Origin: Whalleya microplaca
Lineage: Eukaryota > Ascomycota > Sordariomycetes > Xylariales > Xylariaceae
NCBI GenBank assembly: GCA_022497155.1
Contig: MU385760.1
Coordinates: 248,001 to 312,000, forward strand
Length of the DNA stretch: 64,000 nt
Reading direction: 5' to 3'
Positions 14,167 to 26,347 of the stretch are shown here, in pieces. Positions within the stretch are counted from its first letter, which is position 1, and every line of letters begins with the position of its first letter. The translations under genes and the position numbers were made by a program. The notes under the pieces are model-generated. The model did not search any database, had not been told where the DNA came from, and saw nothing but the letters and a program-made list of their open reading frames with translations.

Positions 14167-14460
14167 TTGGAATCGTTCGATAATTTTCCGGAGATAATTT
14201 ATATAAGCTTTTTTAGTAAAGGAGAAAATAAGGATATTATCGAGGTAAATTATATAAAATATATTCAAGATTCCGTGAAAGATTTAATAAATATAATTTT
14301 AAAAAATAGCCGGGATATTAGTAAAGTTTATAAGTATTATTATAAATTTATAATAGCTATATTTAATTTAAAAGGCGGTTTTTTATTTGTTTTTCCCCTT
14401 AATATAGATATAGTAATAGGCTTTTTTAAAGTCGATTTTCAAAAATATTTTAGCTTTTAA
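14167..14460 (-). pseudogene. Gypsy-C reverse-transcriptase core relic
   Basis: Minus-strand reading gives the RT palm: KAKIF.KIDFKKAYYYI, then KTAF, then the catalytic box IIYLDNILIFS with the second Asp turned to Asn (codon at about 14,236). Stops occur at Gln/Trp positions. An open frame exists on the opposite strand over the same interval, but it has no family match and is a by-product of the AT bias. Confidence 0.8.
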
Positions 14461-15434
14461 TATTTTATTTAGTAATTCCGAAATTAGGGGTAAGGTATAG
14501 CAATTTTTAACTGTTATTTTATTTAAGCTTTTATAATTTATATAAAGCCGAAAGTTACTGTTTTTTAGGTATAAATAATATAAGGGTATTAATAAAACTT
14601 TTTAAGTCTTAAATTCTATTATTAGCTTTTATTTCAATAATGAATTTTTAAAGCTTTTTTAATTTATTATCAGTAAGAGAATAAATAAGGTAATAAGGTA
14701 TGTCTGTTTCCGGGAGTAAGTCGATAGCGTAATTAGCTTAGTTTCGGCGGAATAAAATATCGGCTTTATTCGTATTAAAAAAATCGGAGTAGCTTTAAAA
14801 AATAAATAAGAAATTTATAATAGTTTTAGGCGTTATAATTAAAATACTGGGGTTATTTTTGTTTTATAATTTTGGGATTTCTTTCGGGAGTTAGATAATT
14901 ATATAATAAACGGCATAATTTTAACACTTTCGGGTAAATTATTTAAGGCTTAATAATTTTATCGAAAGGTTTATAATACCGAAATATTAATAATTTATAA
15001 CGGGATTAAAAATAATATATTAGCTTTTTAAAGTTAGTTAATTTAAAAAAAATAAACTCCCTTTTTTCGGGGGTTTAAATTAATAGTAATATAAGGGTAT
15101 TAAAGTTAGCGGTTAATATTTCGTTTATTTTTTATTATAAAATTGACTTAAAAATATTATAAGTTAATATAGTTTATTATTTTAAAATTTTAAGGTTAAT
15201 AGCTTTAAAAGGGGCTTTTTTTAGTTTATATTTTAATATAAACGTGTAATTAATTAAGTTTACCAAAAAATAAGTGTTTAAGTTTACGTAAGTAATAAAA
15301 GAGGCTTTTTTTTTACACCCGGATAAACTATATAAAGGGTTTAAAAAATATGCGAAATTTAAATAAATAATTTTTATTAGGTTTAAAAGTTTTAATAGCT
15401 TTTAAACTTTAGGCTTATTTTTTTAGTTTATAAT

Positions 15435-15480
15435 ATAGTTGCGGGTATAATATTTTAGTTTATTATAATTATAATATTTT
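15435..15480 (-). pseudogene. Gypsy-C Gag zinc-knuckle relic
   Basis: Minus strand reads KYYNYNKLKYYTRNY. This is a CCHC knuckle (C-x2-C-x4-H-x4-C) with all three Cys codons now Tyr (TGY to TAY), His now Tyr (CAY to TAY) and Gly now Lys/Arg-type, exactly what G to A and C to T produce. It confirms strand and the gag position of gypsy-C. Confidence 0.75.
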
Positions 15481-16816
15481 TTTTGCGACTTATTTTTCGG
15501 CCTAGTTCCGGATTTATAACCGGTAGGCTTTAACGGGATTTAAATATTACTTTTAGTAATAAGGTTAATAATATAGTAACCTTGGTATTAATATTTTTTT
15601 AAAGGGATTAGTTTTTTTTAGGCTTTTTAAAGCTTTAGGATTTGTTTGTTTAACGGGGAGGCTTTTAGTCCGGGTTCGGGTTTTTTATTATTATTATAGC
15701 TTTGCTTATAGCCGCTTTTAAAATCGGTAGTTTTTTTAGGCTATAAATATTAGTTTTTAACGTTAGACGGTAATATTTATTATATTATTTCTTTTTTTTA
15801 AAAGCTTTTTATTATAATTAATATTTTTATTTTTAAGATTCGGTTATAATTTCCTGTAAAAAAATAAGGCCCGGTTTTTTTCCGAAGCTGGCTTAGGTTA
15901 TTAAGTTTTTAAGCCGGAAAGGTATATATCGAATTTCCGAGGGTTTTATTCCGGCTGTTAGCCGGTATTTTTTAACGCTATAATAAAATAAACTTTTAGG
16001 TATTCGGAATTACGGATAAGCGTTTTAATTTGTTGTTTAAAAATATTTTAATCCGATCGGAATTATTATTATTTCGGCTTATTTATAAACTAGATTTAGG
16101 TTTAGTATAATTTTTTATATTATTAGTTTATTTTATTTCGGGTATAGATATTTTTAACGGTATTTTTCCGAAACTTTTTAAATATGTTAGAAAAAAATAG
16201 CCCGGTATTTGTTAAGTTATAATTTTTATTTAATGTAATTAAATAAAAAGCTAAATTTATTATAATTAAACGTAACGATATAATTAAAATTAATATCCGA
16301 ATCGCTATTAGAACTAAAAAGATCGGAGTCCGGCGGGGTAAATTCTTTTAAAGGGGGGTTAAGTCCCGAGCCTTTAGGTATATTAGGCTTATTATTAGAC
16401 AATAATAAGTCCGAAAGTTTTAATAGTGCGTTCCGGGTATTAGTTACGTTACGTTTTTTACGCGAGGCTTTAATAAATTGCGTAAAAAAGGTATATAAGG
16501 TAGTTTATTTAAGCTTTAAAATGCGAAACTTTTTATAATAACGGGCTTATTATTTATTAACTTTTATAGCATTTTAAATTTAGCTAGATTTTATATCCTT
16601 TTAAGGTTAGGTAATAAATTCGTTCTTTTTTTAGTTTTAGTTCTTTAAAGAATCAGGGTTTTTTATTTATATAAGCGATAAGCCTTTTCAGTAATTATAA
16701 GATTCGGCTTTTATAAAAATTCCGCGGTAGCTTATTTGCCCTTTCGGGTATTATTTTTAATAGATATACCTAAGGCTAATATACCGTAAGTAATTTAGTA
16801 AAAGAAGAATTAAAAT

Positions 16817-17028
16817 TATTAGAAATAATAATAGTTAAGTATAGGTAATATATTAACTTATAAGGTATAAATATAGATATCTTAATTTTTAACCCCTTTA
16901 TATATAAAAAAGGCTTCGCTTTTTTTATATAAATAAAAGGTAAGGAAAAACCTCCGGTCCTTTCCCGATATATCCCCGATAAGGCTTATAGGTTAATAAG
17001 GCTTATAATATAAGCCCTATATCTAATA
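16817..17028 (-). repeat. Gypsy-C 5' LTR (212 bp)
   Basis: Same length as the copy at 9,599; followed by TSD TTTAT. Confidence 0.88.
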
Positions 17029-17033
17029 TTTAT

Positions 17034-20000
17034 AAACTTATAAAAATATATTAAAATTAAAAAGTACCGGATTAATATATTTTATACCGAAACGATATAT
17101 TATATTAGCATTAATAATAATATATATAATTAAAAAACACGCGGCTAATAAAAAGCGCGCTTAAAAAAATACGTTTTTTTAACCTAATTTAAAGCGGAAC
17201 TTACTATAGCCCGACCGTATACGTAATTCCGAATTAAAAAGCTGCTTCGGTTAAGTAATATTTATAGTTTTAAAATACCTGCCGCGTTAATAACGTTAAA
17301 TAATAATAAAAAACGAAAAAGTTTAAAAAGTCCGGGAAACCTTTGCCGAATTTCGAGAAACCTTTAATAATAAAACTATAAAAAATTTAGTTTATAAAAA
17401 GCATTAATAAAATTAAGTAAATTTTTTTAGTAAATTTTAAATAACGTAGCTAAATTATATATTAACGTAAAAATTAAACCTTCCGTACTTTTTTTACCGC
17501 TAACGTAACTAAAATATAAAACGTAGCTTAAAACGAAAGATATATTAAATATTATTTAATTTAAAAATATATACGATTATCCGGAAGTTTTATATTAAAA
17601 GTTTAAGCAAAAAGCTTTTATATTAATAATATACTAACATTAAATAATATAAATATACTATTTAATATATAATTAGAATAATGTTATTAATATATTACGT
17701 AATTAAAGATTTAGCTTAAATATTTAGTTAAAAAAATAAATATAATAAATAATATTTTAAATAGCTTAATTAGAAAAGAAAAATTAGCTAAAAAACTTAA
17801 AGAAAATTATTATTTAAAAATAATATATTATTTTATAAATTTAATAAAGTTTTTTCGGCGGGAAAGCCTTAAAGAATATATTTTATTTTATTATTAAAAA
17901 ACCTTGTATTTTATATATAAGTATACGTAATATAATATTTACGGAAAAAGGATTATATTACATTAAGCTACCGGACTGATTTATATTTATAAATAATACG
18001 CTTACCGATAATAAGCTTAAAATCGGGTCCGCGTATTAAAAAATATAAATAAAAAATAAACTAGCAGCTAGCGTAAATATATTTTATTTAAAAATAAAAA
18101 AGCGTTTATATATATTAAATCGTATAAATAATAATGCGGTTAAATAGCTTCATTTATTTATAAGAAATAAATATAAATTTTATTATTAATAATAATAAAT
18201 AAAATTTTAAAATATATAAATAAACAATATAAAACTTTAATAAATTTAATAAAATATTAATTAAATATAAAAAATAAAAAATAAAAAAGCCGGATTATTT
18301 TAATACCTTTTATTTAAAGTTTGTTTGCTTTATAGTCTTAACTTACTATTTTTATAACGTTTAAAAATAAAACTTATTTAAAAAAAACTATCCGATTATT
18401 TAAATATATTTATTATTAATAAATATTATAATTTAAAATTAAATTTTATAGCGTTTTTTAAAATTATTTAATAATATAACTATAACTATTATTATGACCG
18501 TATTACTTACATAAAAAAAAGCGGCAAAAAAAATCCTAACCGGAAAAGAAAAATAAAGGATTAATAAATAAAACATTTATTAAAAATGACTTTATAAGTA
18601 ATAAAATACTATAAATATATAGAATAGCTAAAATATAACGTTTTTAAGTATTAATAAATCGGGAATTAAAATTTAAAAATAATTAGCTAATAAGTAAAAC
18701 GATATTTTATTTATTATTAAAAAATTATTTTTAATTACTTTTATAAAACTAAATATACTAAATGAAAAATAAGTTGATTTAATACAATTATAGCTTATAT
18801 AAATATCCTAGTGTTTAATATTTAAAAGTTATTTACGCCTAAAAACAATTAGCTAAAAAAGCTACTTTTAAATAATTAAACTTTATTTTAAAAATATACT
18901 ATTAGTAATAAATATTAATATTAATAAAGTTTTATCTAATTTTTTAAAGTAGTATTTAAAAGGAAACTTATTATTAGCTTTATATATAATAGCTTATAAT
19001 AAACTTTTATTAACTATATATAATATATTAATAAATATAAAAACGAATAGATCTATATTTATTAGTATATGTTTTATAAAGCGGGTTTTAAAATTATTAA
19101 AGTTATTTATAATATAAGATTTTAAATTACGCTAAATTAATAAGTTTAACGGAAATACGATATAACTAATTAATATAATTATATTTATATATTTATAAAT
19201 ATATACCCGCATTATTTAAAATATTATATTTTTCGTTATCGATATAAAATACGACATTATTTTAAGACAAAAATAGTCCGACCGGCATAACGTTATAATA
19301 AACGTGCGACGTTATCGTTTTTTATTTCCGCCTAAATAAAAACCGGATTATGAAATACGCAATTTAGCTATAAATAATATAAAGAAATTTCTGCCCGATC
19401 GGAACGGCAGCTAATAATAAAACGTCTTTATAAAAGAAAAACGTATAAACTTTAAAAATAAATATAAACGTAATAGCCGTAAAAGTTTTAAGCGTTTAAA
19501 TATAAAGGCGATTATAATAGTTATAATTTAAAAGTTACCCGAAAAAAAAGTATTACTAAAAATGTCGACCTTTTTTTTAATTAAATAGCGTATTAAAAAA
19601 TTAAAAGAAATAAAAAACCCCGGGTATAAAATAAACTATAATTATACTCGCTCGAATTATTAAATTATAATAAATCTTTAACGCTATATTTATATAACGT
19701 TAAAACTTTTATATCTAATTTAAAAATTTTTAAAAAATGTAGTAATAATTAAATTAAATAATTATAAACCCCGAAAAGCCGCCCGATTTTAAAAGACTTA
19801 GAATCGAGGTAAATAACAATATTAAAAATATTTATATATAATAAAATGGTTTTATAAAATAGTATAAATACTATATAAACATCGCTATTATTAGCGTAAT
19901 ACCTTTTAATAAAGCTGTAAATTATAAAAGCTAATTAAAATTTATTAATTTATATAAAATCAACCGCTTTATATAAAAAACGATTAAGGTTTAAATTAAA

Positions 20001-20728
20001 ATAATAAAGATTAATAAGAAATAATATAATAAATAATACTTAAATATTATTACTACCGATTTTTAGTTTTTAATAAAATAAATTCGAATAAACTCCCTTT
20101 AAATTAATTTAATATCGACTATAAAATCGAGCTTAATAAAAGATCGCAACCTAAAAACTTAAATTATAGTTTTTTATATAAAATATTATTAGAAAAACTA
20201 AAAATATATCGCTAATATATCGCTAATAATTTCTATAAAAGATTTATTAAATTAAGCGTAACATTATAAGCCGCTTTAATACTATTTATATTAGAAAAAA
20301 TAAAAAGCTAAGGTTTTATGTTAACTATTGGAAATTAAACGTTATTATAAAAAATCGTTATTTTTTACCGTTAATTAAAAAAATAATAACGTAAAATTTT
20401 AAAGCTAAAATATTTATTAAAATAAATATCCGATAAGTTTTTAATTATATTTATATATAACTTAATAATAAAAAGCTTTTTAATTTCCGAACTTAGTATA
20501 AAATTTATAAATATAAAGTTTTATTATTTTAAATTTACTAATAAATTATTCATGTTTTAGAAATATTTTAATAATATTTTAATAAATTATTTAAATAACT
20601 TTTATAACGTTTATATCGATAATATTTTAATATTTTCGCGATTTAAAAAAAACATTAGTAATATATAAATAAAGTATTAACTAAGCTATAAGTTATAAAA
20701 CTTTAAATAAATATTAAAAAATGCGAGT
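17034..20728 (+). pseudogene. Gypsy-B(+) gag and RT relics
   Basis: Internal part of gypsy-B(+). Reverse transcriptase is readable from about 20,310: NYWKLN, KNRYF, KAKIF.KINI, then VYIDNILIFS near 20,612 (second Asp to Asn). The upstream 3 kb should hold gag and protease, but only scattered frames remain. The reading frame is cut at 20,728 after a KCE codon run by the insertion of a gag-only LTR element, and resumes at 23,187. Confidence 0.7.
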
Positions 20729-20971
20729 TATCACGGCATAAGGCCTATAAAATGCCCTATAGCTCCCTAAGCTCCTTATAGCTACAGTATACCTCATTAA
20801 CCCTTTATATGTGACCTGCTTAGTCAGATAGCTTAAATAATTAAGTAAGGAGGTTTTTTTAAGTCAGGCTGTCATATAGTAATTAGCTGACTTTTTACTC
20901 CTTACCTTATAATTTTATAGTAATATATATTTATTATTTAAATACGCTACTTTTTTCCTTAAGCCGTCACA
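20729..20971 (+). repeat. 5' LTR of gag-only element
   Basis: Starts TATCACGGCATAAGG (original TGTTACGGC), ends GCCGTCACA. Confidence 0.85.
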
Positions 20972-21929
20972 TAATTATAAGGTCTTTTAGCGTTAAATTT
21001 CGCTGATTTTATTTATTAGGCTATTGTACGATATTTAGCACCTCGTTATCGCCTAACCTTTTTTTTATTAAGTAGTTACGATACCCTTAATTTTTAAAAA
21101 GCTATATTTAGGTGCGCTAGTAAGATTTCTTTCCCTGTAGCTAACTTAAACTGCTAGTTAAACATACCGACAATTAATAACATTACCTCTAAAATCGTTA
21201 GTTATATCTATTAATAGTTAGTTAAGTTAGCTACTTTTATTAGAACGTTATTAAAATTTTCTTTCGTTATTTTCCTTTTATTTTTATTTTTTATTCCTTA
21301 TGCCGTTACCTTTATATATTTAGCACGCCAGCCTTTTTACAGCTAGTTTCGCTTAAATCTTTAGATAACTCCGTTATAATAAGTGCTTTATTCGGATTTA
21401 TTAAATTGCCCCGGCAGATAAGGTTAAATATTATTTTTTTAGCTAATTCGTTAATTATACGGCAGTCCGAATACCTTTCTTTCGACCTAATATGCTGATT
21501 ATGTAGCAGGTCCGAAATTCTTTTACTTTTTTTTTAGCTTTAATTCGTTAATTGTATAGTAAACCTAAAAGAATTTTTTATCGGCAATAGCTTTTATTAA
21601 TGGCAGTAAAATTAATACCGCTATTTAGGCAGCTATAGTTACCTTATGTGCTAAATTTATATCGGAATTTAATGTTTATATTAAATTCTTATAAAGTAAT
21701 TATAAAAGTTATGTTTAATAGCTTTAAGTCGATAAGTCTTTTATCGAAACTAAGCTCGCTATTGTTAAAACTACTTATAATGCCTTCCTAGCTAAGTAGT
21801 TACGCCTTTAACCTATTTTCCCAGATCTTTTTATTTTATTTGGCCCGTTAGACTTTAATGTATAAATGCTACAATTATTTGGCAAATTTAGCGTTAATAG
21901 CGACGCTTTTAGCATACCGGAAATAAAGT

Positions 21930-22690
21930 TCCATTACCTATACGTTCGGCTTAAATTTAAAGTATAGTATTATATTAAGCTTATTTTTTATTAGGCATAG
22001 GAAACGGGTATTTAAAACTATTAATAAATCTTAAATATTTTAAACCGACTATACGAAGATTCGAATAAAGCCGATCGAGCCGCTAAAAAGCTTTACGGCT
22101 TTAAGTAAAGTTAAAATAAGTCTATTTATACCTTTTTAGCAAACTGGGAACGTTAAATATATAAATCAAGCGCCGCTACTTTATTTAAAGCCTTTAAAAT
22201 TTAAGGCTTCCGCTATAATATAAACGACCGACTAAAGGATAAGCTAAATAAAATAAGTTAGCTATAAGGACTGCCAGATAACTATAATGAGTTTATTTTT
22301 TTGCTTTACCGATTATTAAAATATTATATTTATAGGGCCGGTAGAAATACGTTAGTTCTTTATTATTCGAACGTTATAAATACTTCTGTTAGTATTATTT
22401 ACGTTACGTTATTTATAAATACCTTAGATAATAAATGGCTACTTAAAATTGCGTTATTTTAGACTTTTAAAGGTTAAATAGCGACGTTAAGTATTTACGA
22501 ATAACGGCAAATACAGCGAAAGAATTAGTAATGCTAGCGTTATAAAGATAAAATTTATAAAATTTAAAATTGCCCGTTGTTATTATACAAATCGAATTTC
22601 CGTAAGCTATACGCTAATAACGATAATATATAAGTTAAAAATTAAGGGAGTAGCTATAATAGCAGGTATATAGCTTGTAAGGGATACTAA
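21930..22690 (+). pseudogene. Retrotransposon Gag-like relic
   Basis: Plus-strand frame with stops only at Gln/Arg-type codons. Visible pieces, in order: a tyrosine/phenylalanine-rich start, YEDSNKADRAAKKLYGFK, SIYTFLANWER, FRYNINDRLKDKL and GLPDNYNEFIFLLYRL. This is the usual Gag pattern of fungal LTR elements (small-residue linker, TFL..FER, RLKD-L, LP..Y-EF...L). No CCHC knuckle was found downstream, and no pol domain. The first ~1 kb of the internal region is unassigned. Confidence 0.6.
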
Positions 22691-22939
22691 ATAATTGTAA
22701 AAAAATATAATAAATTGATAAGATTTTTTTTAGAGGACTCGATTTTTAAAATTTTAATAAGTTTACTTAGTGCTAATGTTAGGTTTTATACGATTTATAT
22801 GGGCTGAAACATAAGGGTTAAATGAGGTTAAAAAATTACTTTTTAAAGACAGTAGTAATTAGGTTAATTTTTATATATATTAAATACGCTATAAGCTAGC
22901 TATTGTTAGCTATTATATACAGTAGATTTAAGGGGGTAA

Positions 22940-23186
22940 TGTTACGATATAAGGCTTATAGGGTGCCTTATAACTTCCTAAGCTCCTTATAGCTATAGCA
23001 TACCCCACTAACCCCTTATACGTGATTTACTTAGTCAGATATCTAGCTTAAATAATTAGGTGAGGAGGTTTTCGTAAGTTAGGCTATTATATAGTAATTA
23101 GCTAACCTTTTACTCCTCACTTTATAATTTTATAATAATATATACTTATTACTTAAATACGCCACCTCTTTCCTTAAGCTATTACA
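22940..23186 (+). repeat. 3' LTR of gag-only element
   Basis: TGTTACGATATAAGG...CTATTACA; preceded by the polypurine tract, followed by TAAGT. Confidence 0.85.
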
Positions 23187-24222
23187 TAAGTTTTATATAT
23201 AAAAAACTAAGTTTTTAAGGTTTATAATATTAACCGAAAGTATCGCTATCGATTTAAATAAAATAAAAGTTATTTATAATTAAAAATAGCTTATTATAGT
23301 ACGGGAAATATAGTTTTTTCTAGGATTTTCTAACTTTTATTATAAATTTATCGAGCGATATAACACTATAGCTAAATTATTATATAACTTTATTTATAAA
23401 GGTAAACTTTTTAGCTAAAAGTTAAAATATAAAATAGTATTTTAAAAGCTAAAAAAACGCCTTTTAAAAGCCTTAATATTAGTTTATCTTTTATATAAAA
23501 AAATAAACGTCTTTTAAAATGTTTTTAAATGTATTATTACAGTGTTAAAAAAAGACTAAGCTTAATACTTTATATTTTTTTCGTCCGAAATTTTAAACTA
23601 AATATAAGATTATTACTTTATATAAAATAAAGAATTAATAATAGTAGTTAAAGGTTTATAATATTAATAAACGGAATTAATAAGTTTATAACGCGAGGAA
23701 TTATTTTATATTATTATAAACTATAAGGCATTAAAATATTTTAATATTAAACGTATATTAAACGTCCGATAGGCTAATTAAGCTAAGCTATTTATGTAAT
23801 ATTATTTTATTATTATATATTAATTAGGGTCGGAAAATAAACTAGTAAAAAGTTTTTTTTATTTTAAGGATATAAAGCGTACGTAAAAGTAAAAAAAAAA
23901 AAGAAATACCGTACGATAACTATTTTTAAGAGAATATTTAATTTAAAAGTCGCAACCGAATATATATTAGTTATAAATAAGTTAAATAAATTAAATAAAA
24001 TATTATATATTTATATAGTAAATCTCGCCGAAGTAAATATATTTAAACTATTAGGTATAATATTTATTAATATAATGTTAAAAGCTAATAAGGAAAATTT
24101 AAACCTGGAAAGATATTACGAGAGAATATAAAAGGCTAAATATAATTCCGATTAGCAAATAATCTAAGGATTAGTATTATATTAAGGTCGACTAATTATT
24201 AGCGTTAAAAATAACCTCCGAA
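23187..24222 (+). pseudogene. Gypsy-B(+) RT thumb/RNase H continuation
   Basis: Reading frame resumes after the insertion: F-YIKK..F (thumb connection, normally KC.F....V.FLG), then RNase H-type sequence with the PVAYYS/YEIYDKE-like region near 23,610-23,800. Stops throughout. Confidence 0.6.
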
Positions 24223-24431
24223 TGTTATGGCACAAAGATTAAGTGCAGGATTTAAGGTGTGGTTTATACGTGTTACGTAATCACAGCGTAAGGCCCCACA
24301 CTTAATATGTTTAGTAAATTTCTCAGCCGACCTTTTAGCTTAAATTCCTTCCTTTTTCCTCCATTTTAGTATTATATAAAATATATAGGAATTAAGTCGC
24401 TAAGCCACCTTAACCCTTATAATACGTAACA
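24223..24431 (+). repeat. Solo LTR of gypsy-A family
   Basis: 209 bp, TGTTATGGCACAAAG...ACGTAACA, with exact 5-bp TSD CCGAA on both sides (24,218-24,222; 24,432-24,436). Homologous to the LTRs at 42,534, 48,413 and 52,614. The intact TSD around one LTR means an element inserted here and recombined out. Confidence 0.9.
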
Positions 24432-24436
24432 CCGAA

Positions 24437-26105
24437 TTAAGTTTTTAATTAAAGTGTATATTGAAATTTTAATAGTATATTTTAAATATTATAAAATAAA
24501 TTTAATAGTTAAGACGTAATATTAATAGTTAGGTTTAAGTAAAAATATAAATATATATATCGCTAATTATTTTTATTTTTTATTTAAATTATTTTAAAAT
24601 AAAACGCCGGGATTATTATACCTTTTGCCGGTACTTAATTAAATATAAAATTATATTATTATAAATTTTATATTTATATTTAAAAATAAGTAGGAATATA
24701 ATAATCTATTAGTTATTATAAGTCGCTTAAAAAAAGTTTTAAACTATTTTATATTAAAAAACCGCTACCGCTAAAAATATAATACGTATATATTATAAGG
24801 GTTTTTTTTGCGTTTATAAAATTCTTTTATTTATTGTTTCGGATAAAAGTTTATAATTTATTTTTAACTTTATAAATAAGCTTTTTAAAATTCTCCGGAT
24901 TAAATAAAAGTTATTATTTTTAAAATATTTATAAACTATTAACTAAGCCGAAATTATAAATAAATATTTTAACTAACGCTTACGTTTTTTATAAACTATT
25001 TTTAAAATAATTCATCGAAAGCTATTTCCGCTATAAATATTATATAAGCTATATTATTTTATAAGTTGCTAAAAAAATTATCGCTATCCGAAATAACTTA
25101 TAATTATATTATAAATATGTCGTTTAACTAAAAGAAATGTACGGAAGACTTTTTCTCGAAATTAATAAGGGAGTAATTAAATTACGAAAAAACGTAATAA
25201 TTTATTAAATATATTTAGGTATATATTTAATAAGTGTGGCGTTAAATAAAAAAACTTAAGTGCGAATAATAAATTAAGCTAATTATAAGCGTTATAAACT
25301 TAATTTCGGTATAACAAATAAAATATATATTATTAAAAAATATAATTTATAAACCGGCCGACTAATAAATTAAATTACTTAATGATTCGATAATATTATA
25401 AAATAAAATAAATAAAAAGTTATTTATATCGATTAAAAATTACCTTTTTTTTATAAAGGGGCATTAAAATATTTTATACCGATTAGTTACGGAAATACGT
25501 AAATAGCCTATTATTAGGCTAAAAAATTTTACGACTTATTAAAAACGTAATAAATTTAAACGAACCGGAAATAAAATTTTTTAAAGTAAATCGAATTTTA
25601 ATTTCCCGTTTATATTAGTGTAAATAAAATCTTAATTTAAAATAATATAATATATCGGATTTTAAAAATGTTGCCGTTAAATTAAAGGAATATTATAATG
25701 TTTACCTAGATTATATATATAAAGCCCCCGAAACGACTATAACAATAATTTAAAATATCGGGAAAAAATAAGTTTAATAAAAATTACCGGAATAATAATA
25801 TTTCTATTATAATAAATATAATTCATCGATATTAAATAAAAAGGAAAAGGGGTTAACGGGCCCTTATATAAATTATATAAGGAAATTGGTAATAATAAAT
25901 TATATAATCTAGTTACGCTTTTAATTTAAAGGCTTGTTAACGTAATTAATTAAGCTGAAAGTATTTTTTTATTATTTAAAAAACATTTGTTTTAAATTAT
26001 TTAAGTTTACGGGTTTATTTAAAATAATAAGTATACTTAAATTCGAAATCTTAAATAAGCGCCGTTTTTTTTAATTTTATTCGAGTTTTAAGGCAAGCTT
26101 TTATT
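24437..26105 (+). pseudogene. Gypsy-B(+) integrase-region relic
   Basis: Last internal part of gypsy-B(+) before the polypurine tract. By element order it should hold integrase and the 3' leader. I see no clear motif, only short frames with RIP-type stops. Confidence 0.4.
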
Positions 26106-26120
26106 TAAAAAAGGAAATAA

Positions 26121-26347
26121 TGTTATAAATTTACTTAACTTTATAACTTAATTAGCCTAATTTTAACTTAAGGTAATAAAACGTAAAATTAATAATATAT
26201 AGATTTTATAGCTAATTAAGTAAAGTGGGATAGCCATTATATTAAATATATATATATTTTCCGTAATTTTAAATCTCTAGTTTTATTATATTATATTAAT
26301 TAAATAAAAGGTATAACCTATTATTACTATAGTTAATTCACGTAATA
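26121..26347 (+). repeat. Gypsy-B(+) 3' LTR (227 bp)
   Basis: TGTTATAAATTTACTTAAC...CACGTAATA; preceded by the polypurine tract, followed by TSD ATTAA. Confidence 0.85.

Larger units (their letters stand above)
9599..17028 (-). mobile_element. Gypsy-C(-), full-length (7.43 kb)
   Basis: Minus-strand Ty3/gypsy element flanked by an exact 5-bp TSD TTTAT (9,594-9,598; 17,029-17,033). LTRs at 9,599-9,810 and 16,817-17,028 are both 212 bp and differ almost only by transitions. Polypurine tract AAAAAAAGGAGAAT lies on the minus strand next to the 3' LTR. Order on the minus strand: gag zinc knuckle (15.45 kb), reverse transcriptase (14.2-14.5 kb), then RNase H/integrase sequence towards 10-13 kb. It lies in the 5' leader of gypsy-B(+), about 100 bp from its 5' LTR. 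Confidence 0.9.
20729..23186 (+). mobile_element. Gag-only non-autonomous LTR element (2.46 kb)
   Basis: LTRs 20,729-20,971 (243 bp) and 22,940-23,186 (247 bp); TSD CGAGT/TAAGT, equal after two RIP-type changes; polypurine tract AAGGGGGTAA directly before the second LTR. The internal 1.97 kb has no reverse transcriptase or integrase. It disrupts the gypsy-B(+) RT between ...KCEF and the following residues, so the insertion is unambiguous. Less AT-rich than its host, hence probably later. Resembles the TR-GAG class of non-autonomous retrotransposons. Confidence 0.85.
9241..26347 (+). mobile_element. Gypsy-B(+), full-length, heavily nested
   Basis: Plus-strand Ty3/gypsy element with LTRs at both ends and TSD GTTAA (9,236-9,240) / ATTAA (26,348-26,352), differing only by a RIP-type G/A. 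A polypurine tract AAAAAAGGAAATAA ends at 26,120, right before the 3' LTR. Removing gypsy-C, the gag-only element and the solo LTR-A, with their duplicated TSDs, leaves about 7.0 kb. Reverse transcriptase is readable at 20,310-20,660 (VYIDN) and continues at 23,187. All frames are destroyed by RIP-type stops. Confidence 0.82.

Noticed and set aside
14167..14460. 97-codon plus-strand frame
   Set aside because: The minus strand of the same interval is clearly reverse transcriptase, so the frame is its shadow.
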